From contig NZ_AP017558.1 of assembly GCF_002355635.1 (NCBI RefSeq), positions 1,736,001 to 1,800,000 of the forward strand: a stretch of DNA of 64,000 nt, read 5' to 3'. Of this stretch, positions 28,099-38,054 are shown piece by piece. The stretch is from Halopenitus persicus (GTDB taxonomy: Archaea; Halobacteriota; Halobacteria; Halobacteriales; Haloferacaceae). The notes under the pieces were generated by a model that worked only from the letters and a program-made list of their open reading frames with translations, did not search any database and was not told the DNA's origin. Position 1 is the stretch's first letter; every line of letters begins with the position of its first letter. A program made the translations under genes and the position numbers.

Positions 28099-29913
28099 GT
28101 GAACGTACCCACCTCCCTCCTCGATTTCGGCGAGCGGACTCGTCGGCGCCTCGACAGTCACGCCCTCGTGGCGCTGGCGATCCCGACGGTTTTGGTCCTC
28201 GTCGTCGTCTTCTATTACCCCGTCGCCACCGTCCTGGTCGAGGCGATACGCGTCGACGGCACGCTCACGCTCGCGGCGTTTCTCGAGATCCTTCGGGATC
28301 CGTTCTACTTCGGCGACCTCGCGCGGCTGTTCGCGGGAGAGTCCCCGACTGCAGTCCTTCGCGACGTCGTCGGCCCTGACCGGCGGATCGGGATCGTGGG
28401 GTTCACCGCGTATCAGGCGGCGCTGTCGACGCTCGCGAGCGTCGCCCTCGGACTTCCGGGCGCGTACCTGCTGGCCCGCTTCGAGTTCCCCGGTCGCCGA
28501 ACCCTGCGGTCGGTGACGATCCTCCCGTTCGTGCTCCCGTCGATCATGGTCGCGGCCGGCTTCGTCGCCACCTTCGGTCGATCGGGCACGTTGAATGCCG
28601 TCCTCGTCACGATCGGGCTCCCGCGGGTCGAACTCCTGTACACGCTGGAGGCGATCGTGATCGCTCACGCCTTTTATAATGCGCCGCTCGTCACCCGCGT
28701 GACGACCGCCGCCTGGGAGTCCGTCGACGCGAGCGCGGTCGAGACCGCACGCAGCCTCGGTGCGAGCCCGCTCCGGGCGTTCGTCGACGTGGTCGCGCCG
28801 CAGGTGTACCCGGCGGTCATCCTCGGGGCCGCGCTCTCGTTCGTGTTCACCTTCGGGAGCTTCCCGATCGTGCTCGCGCTCGGCGGGTTCGAGCTTGCAA
28901 CCGTCGAAGTGTTCGTCTACCGGCTGGTTCGCGACCTCGAATACGCCGAGGCGGCCGCGCTCGCGCTCGTGGAGCTGGCCATCTCGTTGACGCTGCTGTA
29001 CGGTTACCTCCGGTACGAGGCCGCCCATACGGTTCGGTCCCGCGGCGCCCGTCCGCTTCCTCGACGGTCGCTTCGCCCGCCGTCGGGGCTTCGGTCGGGA
29101 GCCCTCCGCGAACTCCTCCCCCGTGCCGGGCTCGTCGTCTACGCCGGCATCGCCGCGCTCGTGTTCATCGCGCCGATCGCGAGCATGATCTGGGCCAGCC
29201 TGACCGCCCCCGACGGCGTCACACTCGAGCACTACCGGTTCCTGCTGGAGCGACAGCGAACGGGGGCCGCGTTTCAGGTGCAACCGTGGGACGCGGTCCG
29301 AAACTCCCTGCTGTTCGGGCTCGCCACGTTGACGGTCGCGCTCCCGATGGGCGTGGTCGTCTCCGTGTTGACCACCCGACGGTACCGCGGCCGGAAGCTC
29401 GTGGACGCCGCGGCGATGGCCCCGCTCGCCGTTTCGGGGATCGTCGTCGGACTCGGGCTGCTCCGCGGGCTCGTCTTCGGCGTGGAGGTCGCGGGGACCC
29501 GGATCGCGGTCGGCGGCGCGGTCGCGATCGTGGCCGCCCACGCCGCGGCCGGCTACCCGTTCGTGGTGCGGACGGTCGCGCCGGGGCTCGAATCGCTCGA
29601 TCAGTCGCTGGCGGAGTCCGCTCGGGCCCTGGGGGCGTCCCGCCTCCGGGCGCTTCTGGACGTCGAACTCCCGCTCGTCTGGCCCGGCGTCGTCGCCGGC
29701 GCGGCGTTCGCGTTCGCGATCTCGACCGGCGAGTTCTCGGCCACCGTCGTCCTCGCGACCGGCACCGACCAGTACACGATGCCGATCGCGATCGAGCGGT
29801 TCATCGGTCGCCGGATCGGCCCGGCGACCGCGATGGGCGTCGTTCTCCTCGTCGTTACCACCGCGAGCTTCGTCGTGATCGACCGACTCGGGGGTGATCA
29901 CGGTGGGATCTGA
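28099..29913 (+). CDS. thiP: ABC transporter permease, fused two-domain ThiP type
   Basis: A 604-residue protein with two BPD_transp_1 modules in one chain, about 12 helices. Each half has an EAA loop: ETARSLGASPLRAFVDVV (about 215-232) and ESARALGASRLRALLDVE (about 507-524). ThiP and iron permeases share this fused layout. The start is GTG at 28099, 114 bases after thiB, and the 3' end overlaps the ATPase gene by 20 bases. Confidence 0.85.
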   Translation: MNVPTSLLDFGERTRRRLDSHALVALAIPTVLVLVVVFYYPVATVLVEAIRVDGTLTLAAFLEILRDPFYFGDLARLFAGESPTAVLRDVVGPDRRIGIVGFTAYQAALSTLASVALGLPGAYLLARFEFPGRRTLRSVTILPFVLPSIMVAAGFVATFGRSGTLNAVLVTIGLPRVELLYTLEAIVIAHAFYNAPLVTRVTTAAWESVDASAVETARSLGASPLRAFVDVVAPQVYPAVILGAALSFVFTFGSFPIVLALGGFELATVEVFVYRLVRDLEYAEAAALALVELAISLTLLYGYLRYEAAHTVRSRGARPLPRRSLRPPSGLRSGALRELLPRAGLVVYAGIAALVFIAPIASMIWASLTAPDGVTLEHYRFLLERQRTGAAFQVQPWDAVRNSLLFGLATLTVALPMGVVVSVLTTRRYRGRKLVDAAAMAPLAVSGIVVGLGLLRGLVFGVEVAGTRIAVGGAVAIVAAHAAAGYPFVVRTVAPGLESLDQSLAESARALGASRLRALLDVELPLVWPGVVAGAAFAFAISTGEFSATVVLATGTDQYTMPIAIERFIGRRIGPATAMGVVLLVVTTASFVVIDRLGGDHGGI

Positions 29914-31201
29914 GGACGGTTCGGGCGCCGATGTCGCTCGCGGAACGGATTCGGACGTGGCTGTCGACGCTCCGATCGCCCTCGAACTCGCGGACGTCAC
30001 GCGCCGGTACGGTGACACGACCGCCGTCGATGGAGTTTCGCTCCGCGTCCGGCAGGGCGAGTTCTTCACGCTCGTCGGCCCGTCCGGCTGCGGCAAGACC
30101 ACCACGCTCCGACTGATCGGCGGATTTGAGGCCCCCTCCGCCGGCACGCTCCGGTTCGGCGGCCGGGACGTCGCGGGCGTTCCGCCCGAGGACCGGGACG
30201 TCGGCGTCGTCTTCCAGAACTACGCGCTGTTCCCGCACATGACCGTCGGCGAGAACGTCGCCTACGGGCTCCGATTCGCGGACCCGCCGGGGGACGTCTC
30301 CACCGAGGAGCGCGTGACTGCGCTGCTCGAGCTCGTCGATCTGCCCGGGATGGCCGACCGCGACCCGGACGAGCTGTCGGGTGGCCAGCGCCAGCGCGTC
30401 GCGATCGCGCGAGCGCTCGCTCCCGGCCCGGCGGTCCTGTTGCTCGACGAGCCGATGAGCGCCCTCGACGCGAAGCTCCGCGAGCGCCTCCGGATGCAGG
30501 TGCGGTCGATCCAGCGCGAGCTCGACATCACCACCGTCTACGTCACCCACGACCAGGAGGAGGCGCTTGCCGTCTCCGACCGCGTCGCCGTGATGAACGC
30601 GGGGCGGATCGAACAGGTCGACACTCCCAGACGCGTTTATCGGAAGCCGGCAACTCGATTCGTCGCCGAGTTCGTCGGCGACAACAACGTGCTGGCGGGG
30701 ACCGTGCGGGACGTCACCTCGGAAGCTGACGCCGTCGATCGATCCGTGGCGGCACCCGCCGACGCCGACGGTCCGATCGCGACGGTCGAGGTCGACGGCA
30801 CGCCGATCCGGGTCGCCCTGGAGGATCGTTCCGCCGACGGCGGTGGGGGTCACGCCGCCGACGATGTGCGAGCCGTCGGCGTCGGCGACCGGCTCGCCGT
30901 CTGCGTTCGTCCGGAGGACCTTCGATTCGCCGGGGAGAGGGATTCGGCTCGGGACGCCGCTGCCGCAGATGACGCCGCTATCGCCGAGGACGCCGCTGCC
31001 GCCGCGAACGTCCTTCGAGCAACCGTCGAGAGCACCGAATTTCTCGGCGAGACGACGCGGGTCCACCTTCGCTGGAAGGGACGGTCCGTCGTCGGCCGAA
31101 CGCGTGACCCGCTTTCGGGGACCGTGTCCGTTCGCTTCGACCCGGCCGACGTCCACGTGATCGACCGCGACCGCGACGGAACCGGCGCCGACCGCCGGTG
31201 A
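29894..31201 (+). CDS. thiQ: ABC transporter ATPase of the thiamine-type importer
   Basis: A 435-residue ATPase. Walker A is GPSGCGKTT, the signature is LSGGQRQRVAIARAL, Walker B leads to LLLDEPMSALD, and the switch is YVTHDQEEAL. After residue 250 comes a regulatory TOBE-like C-terminus with VGDNNVLAGTV and CVRPEDLRF, interrupted by an Ala/Asp-rich insert (DAAAADDAAIAEDAAAAA). The long C-terminus resembles PotA/FbpC-type ATPases. The start is GTG at 29894 (or 29903), overlapping the permease gene. Confidence 0.85.
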   Translation: MITVGSEDGSGADVARGTDSDVAVDAPIALELADVTRRYGDTTAVDGVSLRVRQGEFFTLVGPSGCGKTTTLRLIGGFEAPSAGTLRFGGRDVAGVPPEDRDVGVVFQNYALFPHMTVGENVAYGLRFADPPGDVSTEERVTALLELVDLPGMADRDPDELSGGQRQRVAIARALAPGPAVLLLDEPMSALDAKLRERLRMQVRSIQRELDITTVYVTHDQEEALAVSDRVAVMNAGRIEQVDTPRRVYRKPATRFVAEFVGDNNVLAGTVRDVTSEADAVDRSVAAPADADGPIATVEVDGTPIRVALEDRSADGGGGHAADDVRAVGVGDRLAVCVRPEDLRFAGERDSARDAAAADDAAIAEDAAAAANVLRATVESTEFLGETTRVHLRWKGRSVVGRTRDPLSGTVSVRFDPADVHVIDRDRDGTGADRR

Positions 31202-31297
31202 CCGGTTCGCGGAGCGAGGGGGCGATCGAGGACGGACCGCGATCGCGGCGGCCGCTCGGGACGAAAACGGTTTCCACCCGCCCCGCGTTGGTCGGGT

Positions 31298-32188
31298 ATG
31301 CGCATCGCCGTCCCCAACAAGGGCCGTCTCCACGAGCCGACGATCGAGCTGCTCGAACGCGCCGGGCTGCACGTCGAGCGGACGGCCGACCGGCAGCTGT
31401 ACGCCGACACCGTCGACCCGGACGTCTCGATCCTGTACGCGCGCGCCGCCGACATTCCCGAGTACGTCCGCGACGGGGCCGCCGATCTCGGCATCACGGG
31501 ACTCGATCAGGCCACCGAGTCCGGCGGCGTGGTCGAGACCCCGACCGCCGCCGACGAGGACGCCCTCGTCGACCTGTTGGATCTCGAGTACGGGTCCTGT
31601 CGCCTCGTCCTCGCGGCGCCGGAGAACGGCGAGATCGAGTCGGTCGCGGACCTGGAAGGGTGCACGGTCGCGACCGAGTTCCCCTCGATCACGCGGTCGT
31701 ACTTCGCGTCGGCCGGGGTCGACGCGGAGGTCGTCACCGTCACCGGCGCGACCGAGCTCACACCCCACGTCGAGATGGCCGACGCGATCGTCGACATCAC
31801 CTCGACCGGCACGACGCTGCGGGTGAACCGGCTCGCGATCATCGACGAGGTGCTCGACTCCTCGGTGCGGCTGTTCGCCCGCCCGGACGTGGTCGACGAC
31901 CCGAAGGTCCAGCAGGTCGTGACCGCGCTCGAGTCCGTCCTCGCCGCCGAGGACAAACGCTACCTGATGATGAACGCCCCGAAAGCCAAGCTCCCGGCGG
32001 TCAAGGACGTCCTCCCCGGACTCGGCGGCCCGACGGTGATGGACGTCGAGGCCGACGAGAACGGTAACGGGACCGTCGCGGTCCACGCCGTCGTCGACGA
32101 GCGTGACGTCTTCTCGGTCATCACCGACCTCAAGGACGTCGGCGCCAGCGGGATCCTCGTCACGGAGATCGAGCGTCTCGTGGAGTGA
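31298..32188 (+). CDS. hisG: ATP phosphoribosyltransferase, long form
   Basis: The first enzyme of histidine synthesis, condensing ATP with PRPP. At 296 residues it is the long form with a C-terminal ACT/PII-like regulatory domain (about 215-296), so histidine feedback is expected. Start [14 protein letters not shown], a domain with [19 protein letters not shown] and a PRPP loop [10 protein letters not shown] are all standard. It stands alone with no other his genes nearby, as is usual in haloarchaea. Confidence 0.95.
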   Translation: MRIAVPNKGRLHEPTIELLERAGLHVERTADRQLYADTVDPDVSILYARAADIPEYVRDGAADLGITGLDQATESGGVVETPTAADEDALVDLLDLEYGSCRLVLAAPENGEIESVADLEGCTVATEFPSITRSYFASAGVDAEVVTVTGATELTPHVEMADAIVDITSTGTTLRVNRLAIIDEVLDSSVRLFARPDVVDDPKVQQVVTALESVLAAEDKRYLMMNAPKAKLPAVKDVLPGLGGPTVMDVEADENGNGTVAVHAVVDERDVFSVITDLKDVGASGILVTEIERLVE

Positions 32189-32266
32189 GTATCGGCGTCA
32201 ACGGCCCGATTTTTCGTCGTCGCCCGTTCTCGTCCACGCATCACTCGTTCGCCGTCGGTTGTTCGG

Positions 32267-33301
32267 TCACTCGTTCGCCGTCGGTCGTTCGCCGCCTCCG
32301 GTCTCGGTCGTGAGCAGTTCGGAGTCGGCCTTGCGCAGATCGGGGTCGGTCACGGCCGGGTGGATCCGGAGCCGCCCGGTCCGCCGGTGGACCCACCACG
32401 CGATCGCCGCACAGCCGAGAAGGACGCCGCCCAACCCCAGGAGGCCGCCCTCCGGACCGAACTGGCCGCCCGAGAGGACCGTCGGCCCGACGACTCGCGT
32501 CTCGATCGCGGCGACCGGCAGGGAGACGCCGGAGACGCCGAACCCGAATCCCGCGCCCTGGACGAGGTTCCAGGTCACGTGGACGCCGATCGGGATCGCG
32601 AGTTCCCCGGTGAGCAGGTATCCGAGCGCGAGGAACGCACCCGCCAGACCGATGATCCCCGTCGAGAGCGCCGTCGCGTTCGGGTTGGTGGCGTGGAGAA
32701 CGCCGAAGACGCCCGCCGACAGGACCGTCGCCAACGCGGCCGCGAGCCGGTCGCCGACGGCCCGGAACCCCTCGGCGAGGTTCGTCAGCAGCCAGCCGCG
32801 AACCAGCAGCTCCTCGTAGATCCCGACCGCCAGGAAGAACGCGACCACGCTCACGACGCCGAACAGGAACGGCTCACCCGACCGGGAGACCAGCGTCCCG
32901 CGGGGGACGTACCACCCGGCGGCCCAGCCGGCGAGGAAGATCGCGGTCTGCAGGGCGGCGCCGAGCGCGAGCCCGAAGCCGCAGTCGGTCCACCACTCCC
33001 GGTCGATCCGGAGCCCGTAATCGGTGAGCGGTCGGCGGTCGACGAACCGGGCGGCGACGGCACAGCCGACGGTCGTGACCGCCAGGCTCCCCGCGCCGGC
33101 GATGACGAGCGCTGCGGTCCCCCCGAGGGGCGGAAGCGGCAGCGCTCCCACCGCGATGCTGGTGCCGATCGCGATCGCGAGGAACACGGCAATGGCGAGC
33201 ACGAGACGGATCGGCGTGCGCGGGCGGGCCTCCTCACGGTTCCAGAGGGCTCGTCGGACCGGCGCGGGGACGACGCGACCGATACGAGTTCGGCGGGACA
33301 T
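32267..33301 (-). CDS. CPBP-family intramembrane protease-like protein
   Basis: A 344-residue membrane protein with about eight helices. The CPBP (CAAX protease and bacteriocin-processing) motifs are present: YEELLVRGWL (EExxxR), FGVLHATNPN and IPIGVHVTWN. These residues form the metal or catalytic site in the Rce1 family. The substrate is unknown. A TATA box about 29 bases upstream supports the start at 33301; the longer frame to 33478 runs into the next gene. Confidence 0.88.
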   Translation of the reverse strand: MSRRTRIGRVVPAPVRRALWNREEARPRTPIRLVLAIAVFLAIAIGTSIAVGALPLPPLGGTAALVIAGAGSLAVTTVGCAVAARFVDRRPLTDYGLRIDREWWTDCGFGLALGAALQTAIFLAGWAAGWYVPRGTLVSRSGEPFLFGVVSVVAFFLAVGIYEELLVRGWLLTNLAEGFRAVGDRLAAALATVLSAGVFGVLHATNPNATALSTGIIGLAGAFLALGYLLTGELAIPIGVHVTWNLVQGAGFGFGVSGVSLPVAAIETRVVGPTVLSGGQFGPEGGLLGLGGVLLGCAAIAWWVHRRTGRLRIHPAVTDPDLRKADSELLTTETGGGERPTANE

Positions 33302-33325
33302 CCACCGTCCGATGGCGCGGCAACG

Positions 33326-33334
33326 GATAAAAAG
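33326..33334 (-). promoter_or_regulatory. TATA box for the CPBP gene
   Basis: CTTTTTATC on the minus strand, centred 29 bases before 33301. Confidence 0.6.
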
Positions 33335-33354
33335 GTCCGCGTGGCAGTCCTCGA

Positions 33355-33726
33355 TCACGCCGGGCGGCTCGCCCAGATGATCGAGGCGGCGACGGCGATC
33401 ACGGTCACGAGGACGGTGACGGTGAAGTGGATGACCGTGATGGTCGCGGTGCGGCGTGGCGGGCCGCCGTAGGCCCACCGGATCGCCGCGGCGTCGAGCG
33501 CGATCGCGACGGGAAGCGTGATCGTGGCCGGGAGCGTGAGCGTGCCGCCGACGATGCTCACGATCGCGGGCCAGGGACCGACCAGAAGGGCGCGTTTCGG
33601 GTCCGGATCGACGACGACGTTCCGGGCGGCGACGTGAGCCGTCACCGCGAGTCCGAGCGAGAAGAGGACGAGCGTTCCGAGGACGGCGATCGGGCTGACG
33701 TCGGTCTGGAGGGGAAGGGGAACCAT
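33355..33726 (-). CDS. Small membrane protein next to tbp (DUF7473-like)
   Basis: A 123-residue protein with about four hydrophobic helices (VLGTLVLFSLGLAVTAHVAA; LVGPWPAIVSIVGGTL; LPATITLPVAIALDAAAI; TVTVLVTVIAVAASII). I recall similar haloarchaeal proteins as DUF7473, with modest certainty. It follows tbp by nine bases on the same strand and is probably co-transcribed. Function unknown. Confidence 0.65.
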   Translation of the reverse strand: MVPLPLQTDVSPIAVLGTLVLFSLGLAVTAHVAARNVVVDPDPKRALLVGPWPAIVSIVGGTLTLPATITLPVAIALDAAAIRWAYGGPPRRTATITVIHFTVTVLVTVIAVAASIIWASRPA

Positions 33727-33735
33727 CGAGGGATC

Positions 33736-34296
33736 TCAGCCGAACAGCCCGAGCTCCTCGAGCCGCTCGACGATGACGTCGACGGCGCGTTCGGCGTCCA
33801 CCGGTTCCTTGCCGCCGGTGATCACGAGCTTGCCGGATCCGAAAAGCAGCGCGACGACGTCGGGGTCGTCGAGCCGGTAGACGAGGCCGGGGAACTGCTC
33901 GGGTTCGTACTCGATGTGCTCCAACCCGAGGCCGATCGCGATCGCGTTCAGGTTGAGGTCGTCGCCGAGATCCGCGGAGGTGACGATGTTCTGGACCGTG
34001 ATCTCGGGGTCGTCGGCCACCGGGATCTCGAGGGCACGCAGCTCGTCGAAGACGATGTGAAGACTTTCGTGGACCGCGTCCGTCGACTTCGCGCCGGTAC
34101 AGACGATCTTTCCCGACCGGAAGATGAGCGCGGCCGACTTCGGCGACTGGGTGCGGTAGACGAGCCCGGGGAACTGTTCGGGGTCGTAGTCCGCGCCCTC
34201 CAGGTCCATCGCGACGCTCTCGAGGTCGAGCTCCTGGCCGATCCCCGTCGACGCGACGACGTTTTCGATCGTGATCGTGTCCTTCGGATCGGTCAT
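33736..34296 (-). CDS. tbp: TATA-box-binding protein
   Basis: The 186-residue general transcription factor TBP. Two direct repeats form the DNA saddle: residues about 8-90 and 99-180, each with a QFPGLVYR segment and an FxSGKxVxTG block (IFRSGKIVCTGAKS; LFGSGKLVITGGKE). The start is the ATG at 34296; a TTG one codon upstream is not needed. Haloarchaea have several TBPs; this looks like a full, regular one. Confidence 0.96.
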   Translation of the reverse strand: MTDPKDTITIENVVASTGIGQELDLESVAMDLEGADYDPEQFPGLVYRTQSPKSAALIFRSGKIVCTGAKSTDAVHESLHIVFDELRALEIPVADDPEITVQNIVTSADLGDDLNLNAIAIGLGLEHIEYEPEQFPGLVYRLDDPDVVALLFGSGKLVITGGKEPVDAERAVDVIVERLEELGLFG

Positions 34297-34320
34297 CAAC
34301 GGCCTAACTGACGACTGGAT

Positions 34321-34330
34321 GATTTAAAAA
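34321..34330 (-). promoter_or_regulatory. TATA box for tbp
   Basis: TTTTTAAATC on the minus strand, centred 29 bases before 34296. Confidence 0.65.
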
Positions 34331-34389
34331 GGTGGTCGTTGGAATTCCGGGATCGGGGACCGTCGATCCCGGCGTTCCGTGCAAACGTT

Positions 34390-34398
34390 CTTAAGTAT
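34390..34398 (+). promoter_or_regulatory. TATA box for the 53-residue protein gene
   Basis: CTTAAGTAT centred 28 bases before the ATG at 34422; it argues that this small gene is real and leaderless. Confidence 0.6.
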
Positions 34399-34421
34399 GT
34401 GGGGTGTTATCACAACCAACG

Positions 34422-34583
34422 ATGCCAGACACCAAATCCGGACGCGAGAAGAAGGGCAGAAACAAGCGCCGTCAGCTCGAGAACCGCCTCGCGGAGCGGG
34501 AACTCACCGCCGAGGAGGAGCCGCCGGACCCCGAGGACGAGGAGATCGATTCGGAGATCCTCGACGCCGACGTGGAGGAGTGA
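34422..34583 (+). CDS. Small charged protein, 53 residues
   Basis: MPDTKSGREKKGRNKRRQLE starts a two-part protein: a basic N-terminus (about 1-22), then a very acidic C-terminus rich in Glu and Asp, ending ILDADVEE. It has excellent haloarchaeal codon use and a TATA box at the correct distance. It is divergent from tbp. A role with nucleic acid or as a chaperone-like factor would fit the charge, but there is no direct evidence. Confidence 0.75.
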   Translation: MPDTKSGREKKGRNKRRQLENRLAERELTAEEEPPDPEDEEIDSEILDADVEE

Positions 34584-34994
34584 CCTCGGTCGTTCCGTCG
34601 CTTCATTGTTCCGTCGCTCCGTCGCTCCGTCGTTCCATTGTACCATCGTTCGGCCCTCGATCGGTCGTTTCGTCGTTCGTCTCTCACCCGTCGTCGTGTA
34701 TTACCATCGGCGATGGGGACCGATTTCGTACATTCCTTCCGGCCGATCCGATTCGATCGGGTTGCCGATTCCGGGGTTCGAGGACCTCCCGTCCGTGATA
34801 TTGGTTACCACACTTAAACGAGCGCTTTTCGAGGAGTTCAGGAGCTACGGACGTCCGACACCGTTTGGCATCGCACTGGTGTGAGAGCGTCGCAGTCCGT
34901 TGATTTCGACTCACCGCCGGCGGGACCCCGTTTCCCAATCGCCGAACCGGTGACGATGGGTTTATATAGAATCACAATCAATCATCCCTTGTCT
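34584..34994. other. Intergenic region before the thermosome gene
   Basis: No gene I can support. The left part (34600-34680) is low-complexity with repeated TTCCGTCGCTCCGTCG-like words. A minus-strand frame at 34684-34938 has poor codon use and no homology I recognise. The right end carries the thermosome promoter. Confidence 0.6.
34961..34970 (+). promoter_or_regulatory. TATA box for the thermosome gene
   Basis: TTTATATAGA centred about 30 bases before the ATG at 34995, a strong element as expected for an abundant, heat-inducible chaperonin. Confidence 0.7.
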
Positions 34995-36662
34995 ATGAGT
35001 CAGCGAATGCAGCAAGGCCAGCCGATGATCATTATGGGCGAGGACGCCCAGCGCGTCAAGGACAAGGACGCGCAGGAGTACAACATCTCGGCGGCGCGCG
35101 CTGTCGCCGAGGCGGTCCGGTCGACGCTCGGACCGAAGGGGATGGACAAGATGCTCGTCGACTCGATGGGTGACGTCACCATCACGAACGACGGCGTCAC
35201 CATCCTCAAGGAGATGGACATCGACAACCCGACGGCCGAGATGATCGTCGAGGTCGCCGAGACGCAGGAGGACGAGGCCGGCGATGGCACGACGACGGCC
35301 GTCGCGATCGCGGGCGAGCTCCTCAAGAACGCCGAGGACCTCCTCGAGCAGGACATCCACCCGACGGCGGTCATCAAGGGATTCAACCTCGCGAGCGAGT
35401 ACGCCCGCCAGGAGGTCGACGAGATCGCCGAGCCGGTCGACCCCGAGGACACCGACCTCATCAAGTCGGTCGCCGAGACCTCGATGACCGGTAAGGGCGC
35501 CGAGCTCGACAAGGACGTCCTCGCGGACCTCGTCGTCCGCGCCGTTCAGGCCATCACGGTCGAGGCCGACGACGGCTCCCACGTGGTCGACCTCCAGAAC
35601 CTGAAGATCGAGACTCGAACGGGCAGCCCGGCCAGCGAGTCCGAGCTCCTCTCGGGCGCGGTCATCGACAAGGACCCCGTCCAGGACGGGATGCCGACCG
35701 ACTTCGAGTCCGCGAACGTCCTGCTGCTCAACGAGCCGATCGAGGTCGAGGAGGCCGACGCCGACACGTCCGTCTCCATCGAGGACCCCGACCAGCTCCA
35801 GCAGTTCCTTGACCAGGAGGAGAAACAGCTCCGCGAGAAGGTGGATCGCATCGTCGAGTCCGGCGCGGACGTCGTCTTCTGCCAGAAGGGCATCGACGAC
35901 ATGGCCCAGCACTTCCTCGCGAAGGAGGGCATCCTCGCCGTCCGCCGCGTGAAGAAGTCCGACCTCTCGTTCCTGAAGAACGTGCTCGGCGCGCCCATCG
36001 TCACCGACCTCGACGACCTGTCGGCCGACGACGTCGCGGTCGGCTCCGTTTCCCGCGACGAGGAGGACGGGCTGTTCTACGTTGAGGGTGAGGACTCCCA
36101 CGGCGTCACGCTCCTGCTGCGCGGCTCGACCGAGCACGTCGTCGACGAGCTCGAGCGCGGCATCAACGACGCCATCGACGTCGTCTCGACCACGGTCGCC
36201 GACGGCCGCACCATCGCGGGCGGCGGCGCCATCGAGGTCGAGCTCGCCAGCCGGCTCCGCAACCACGCCGACTCCATCGAGGGGCGCGAGCAGCTTGCCG
36301 TCGAGGCGTTCGCCGACGCCCTCGAGCTCGTCCCGCGCACCCTCGCCGCCAACGCGGGCCTCGACGCGATCGACCTGCTGGTCGACCTGCGTGCGGCCCA
36401 CGAGTCCGGCGACTCCCGGGCGGGCCTGGACGCCTTCTCCGGCGACGTCGTCGACACCTTCGACGCCGGCGTCGTCGAGACGGCCCACGCCAAAGAGCAG
36501 GCGCTCTCCTCGGCCACCGAGGCCGCCAACCTCGTCCTCAAGATCGACGACATCATCTCCGCGGGCGACCTGTCCACCGCCGGCGGCGACGACGAGGGCG
36601 GCGCGCCCGGCGGCGCCGGCGGCATGGGCGGTATGGGCGGCGGCATGGGCGGTATGATGTAA
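34995..36662 (+). CDS. thsA: Thermosome (group II chaperonin) subunit
   Basis: The 555-residue subunit of the ATP-driven archaeal chaperonin that folds proteins in its double-ring cavity. It has [14 protein letters not shown], the ATP-site motif [18 protein letters not shown], and the equatorial C-terminal part with [15 protein letters not shown]. It ends in a Gly/Met tail ([14 protein letters not shown]) typical of haloarchaeal thermosomes. The start at 34995 is supported by the TATA box; an open upstream frame is not coding-like. The paralogue letter cannot be told from this sequence alone. Confidence 0.97.
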   Translation: MSQRMQQGQPMIIMGEDAQRVKDKDAQEYNISAARAVAEAVRSTLGPKGMDKMLVDSMGDVTITNDGVTILKEMDIDNPTAEMIVEVAETQEDEAGDGTTTAVAIAGELLKNAEDLLEQDIHPTAVIKGFNLASEYARQEVDEIAEPVDPEDTDLIKSVAETSMTGKGAELDKDVLADLVVRAVQAITVEADDGSHVVDLQNLKIETRTGSPASESELLSGAVIDKDPVQDGMPTDFESANVLLLNEPIEVEEADADTSVSIEDPDQLQQFLDQEEKQLREKVDRIVESGADVVFCQKGIDDMAQHFLAKEGILAVRRVKKSDLSFLKNVLGAPIVTDLDDLSADDVAVGSVSRDEEDGLFYVEGEDSHGVTLLLRGSTEHVVDELERGINDAIDVVSTTVADGRTIAGGGAIEVELASRLRNHADSIEGREQLAVEAFADALELVPRTLAANAGLDAIDLLVDLRAAHESGDSRAGLDAFSGDVVDTFDAGVVETAHAKEQALSSATEAANLVLKIDDIISAGDLSTAGGDDEGGAPGGAGGMGGMGGGMGGMM

Positions 36663-36775
36663 CCACGTCGGTTACGTTACCCTTCCATTCCATCCGTCGA
36701 CACGAACCTGCGGTCGATCCGGTTTCGAACTACGGTCGCACCGCCTCCCGAACGATCCCGGCCCGTTCGACTCCG

Positions 36776-36782
36776 TTTTTTT
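36776..36782 (+). terminator. T-tract terminator of the thermosome gene
   Basis: Seven consecutive T residues after a GC-rich stretch, 114 bases past the thermosome stop. T-runs of this kind end transcription in archaea. Confidence 0.4.
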
Positions 36783-36846
36783 ATCGCTCGGTAATCCATC
36801 GGCAATCCATCGATCACGGCTTCGTCACCGCTCAGTCACCGCTCAG

Positions 36847-37950
36847 TCATCGCTCGATCACGATCTGTGCTGGGCCGAGCGCGTCGTACGCGTCCTTCTC
36901 GAGCGTGATCTCGATCGCCTCCTCGAAGGATCCCAGCCCCGTCAGCTCGTGGGTGACGTACTCGTCGATCGAGACGGTTCCGTTCGCCACCCACTCGGCG
37001 GCGAGTTCGCCGGTGGTCCGGTTCGGGCCCAGGGGAACGCTCCCGGTGCGGGGGTTCACCCACGTGAGCTTCTTCGAGCGCGTGTCCCGCGGCCGCCAGG
37101 TGAGCTCTCCCTCGATGTGGCCAACCTGACAGATCGTGCCGCCCCGTGCGACGAGCGCGTGGGCGGTCGCCAGCGGGTCGGACCCCTCGGTCGCGTGCGA
37201 CTGGCGCCCGCCGGCCGCCGCGACCGCGACGTCGGCGCCGACCCCGCCGGTCGCGTCCCGCACTGCCGCGACGGGGTCCGCCTCGGTGGCATTGACCGGG
37301 ATCATCCCGCGGTCGGCCGCGATCGAGAGGGGGCGCTCGCGGACGTCGACCGCGAAGACCTCGCTCGCGCCGAGAGCGGCCGCGGCCTGGCCGACCTGAT
37401 AGCCCATCACGCCGGTTCCCACGACCGCCACGACGTCGCCGGGCTCGATCCCCGCGTCCACCGTCGCCAGCAGGGCTGATGCCATCGGCTGCATCGCCGC
37501 CCCCTCCGCGTCGGAGATCCCCTCCGGGAGTCGACACAGCGGCTCGGCGGGCACCGCGACGTACTCGGCGACCGCGCCGGGCCGGTCGTAGCCGATCCCC
37601 GTCTGGGTTCCGCAGTGGTAGGGCTCGCCGGCCCGGCAGTAGGCACACTCCCCGCAGGCGATCTTCCCCGGCGCGTAGACGCGGTCGCCGACCGACAGCG
37701 AGGTCACGTCGTCCCCGACGGCGTCGACGTGCCCGCAGAACTCGTGGCCGAACAGGCGGGCGCCGCCGGCCGCGATCCGGTCGGCGATCGTCCCGTAGTG
37801 GGCGACCTCCCGGCCGTGAAACAGCTGGCACTCGGTCACGCTGAACTGGACGCGGTCGGGAGCGATCACGACCTCGTCCGGCGCCGGTTCCGGTCGGGGA
37901 ACCTCCTCGACCGTCGACGCCGCGAACTCCGGACACACGACTGCTTGCAT
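36847..37950 (-). CDS. Zinc-dependent medium-chain alcohol dehydrogenase
   Basis: A 367-residue MDR-family oxidoreductase. GHEFCGHVDAVGDDV gives the catalytic zinc region. CGECAYCRAGEPYHC holds the four structural-zinc cysteines. The Rossmann motif VVGTGVMGYQVGQAAAALGA binds NAD(P). The usual CGxD segment is changed to VTECQLFHG, keeping a Cys. It most resembles sorbitol/threonine-type dehydrogenases; the substrate is unknown. The start at 37950 (MQAVVCPEFAAS) is the family N-terminus. Short repeats lie around its 3' end (TCACCGCTCAG, 36830-36850). Confidence 0.88.
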   Translation of the reverse strand: MQAVVCPEFAASTVEEVPRPEPAPDEVVIAPDRVQFSVTECQLFHGREVAHYGTIADRIAAGGARLFGHEFCGHVDAVGDDVTSLSVGDRVYAPGKIACGECAYCRAGEPYHCGTQTGIGYDRPGAVAEYVAVPAEPLCRLPEGISDAEGAAMQPMASALLATVDAGIEPGDVVAVVGTGVMGYQVGQAAAALGASEVFAVDVRERPLSIAADRGMIPVNATEADPVAAVRDATGGVGADVAVAAAGGRQSHATEGSDPLATAHALVARGGTICQVGHIEGELTWRPRDTRSKKLTWVNPRTGSVPLGPNRTTGELAAEWVANGTVSIDEYVTHELTGLGSFEEAIEITLEKDAYDALGPAQIVIER

Positions 37951-38054
37951 ACCTCCCCCGCCGGGGTGGAGGGCCAAAACCGCTTGGATGCCGGCGGATT
38001 CCGACCGGTCACGTACCCCGCCGCGACGCCCGGGTACGTTCCTCGGCGGCGGTC

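Noticed and set aside
28078-30147. Minus-strand open frame of 689 codons opposite the thiP gene
   Set aside because: The product is Arg/Glu/Asp/His-rich with no family features. It is a shadow of a high-GC gene; thiP on the other strand has clear permease motifs.
29855-32086. Minus-strand open frame of 743 codons opposite thiQ and hisG
   Set aside because: Same reason: no recognisable domain, and both plus-strand genes are well supported.
34684-34938. Minus-strand frame of 84 codons before the thermosome gene
   Set aside because: No homology recognised, poor codon use and no promoter at a suitable distance.
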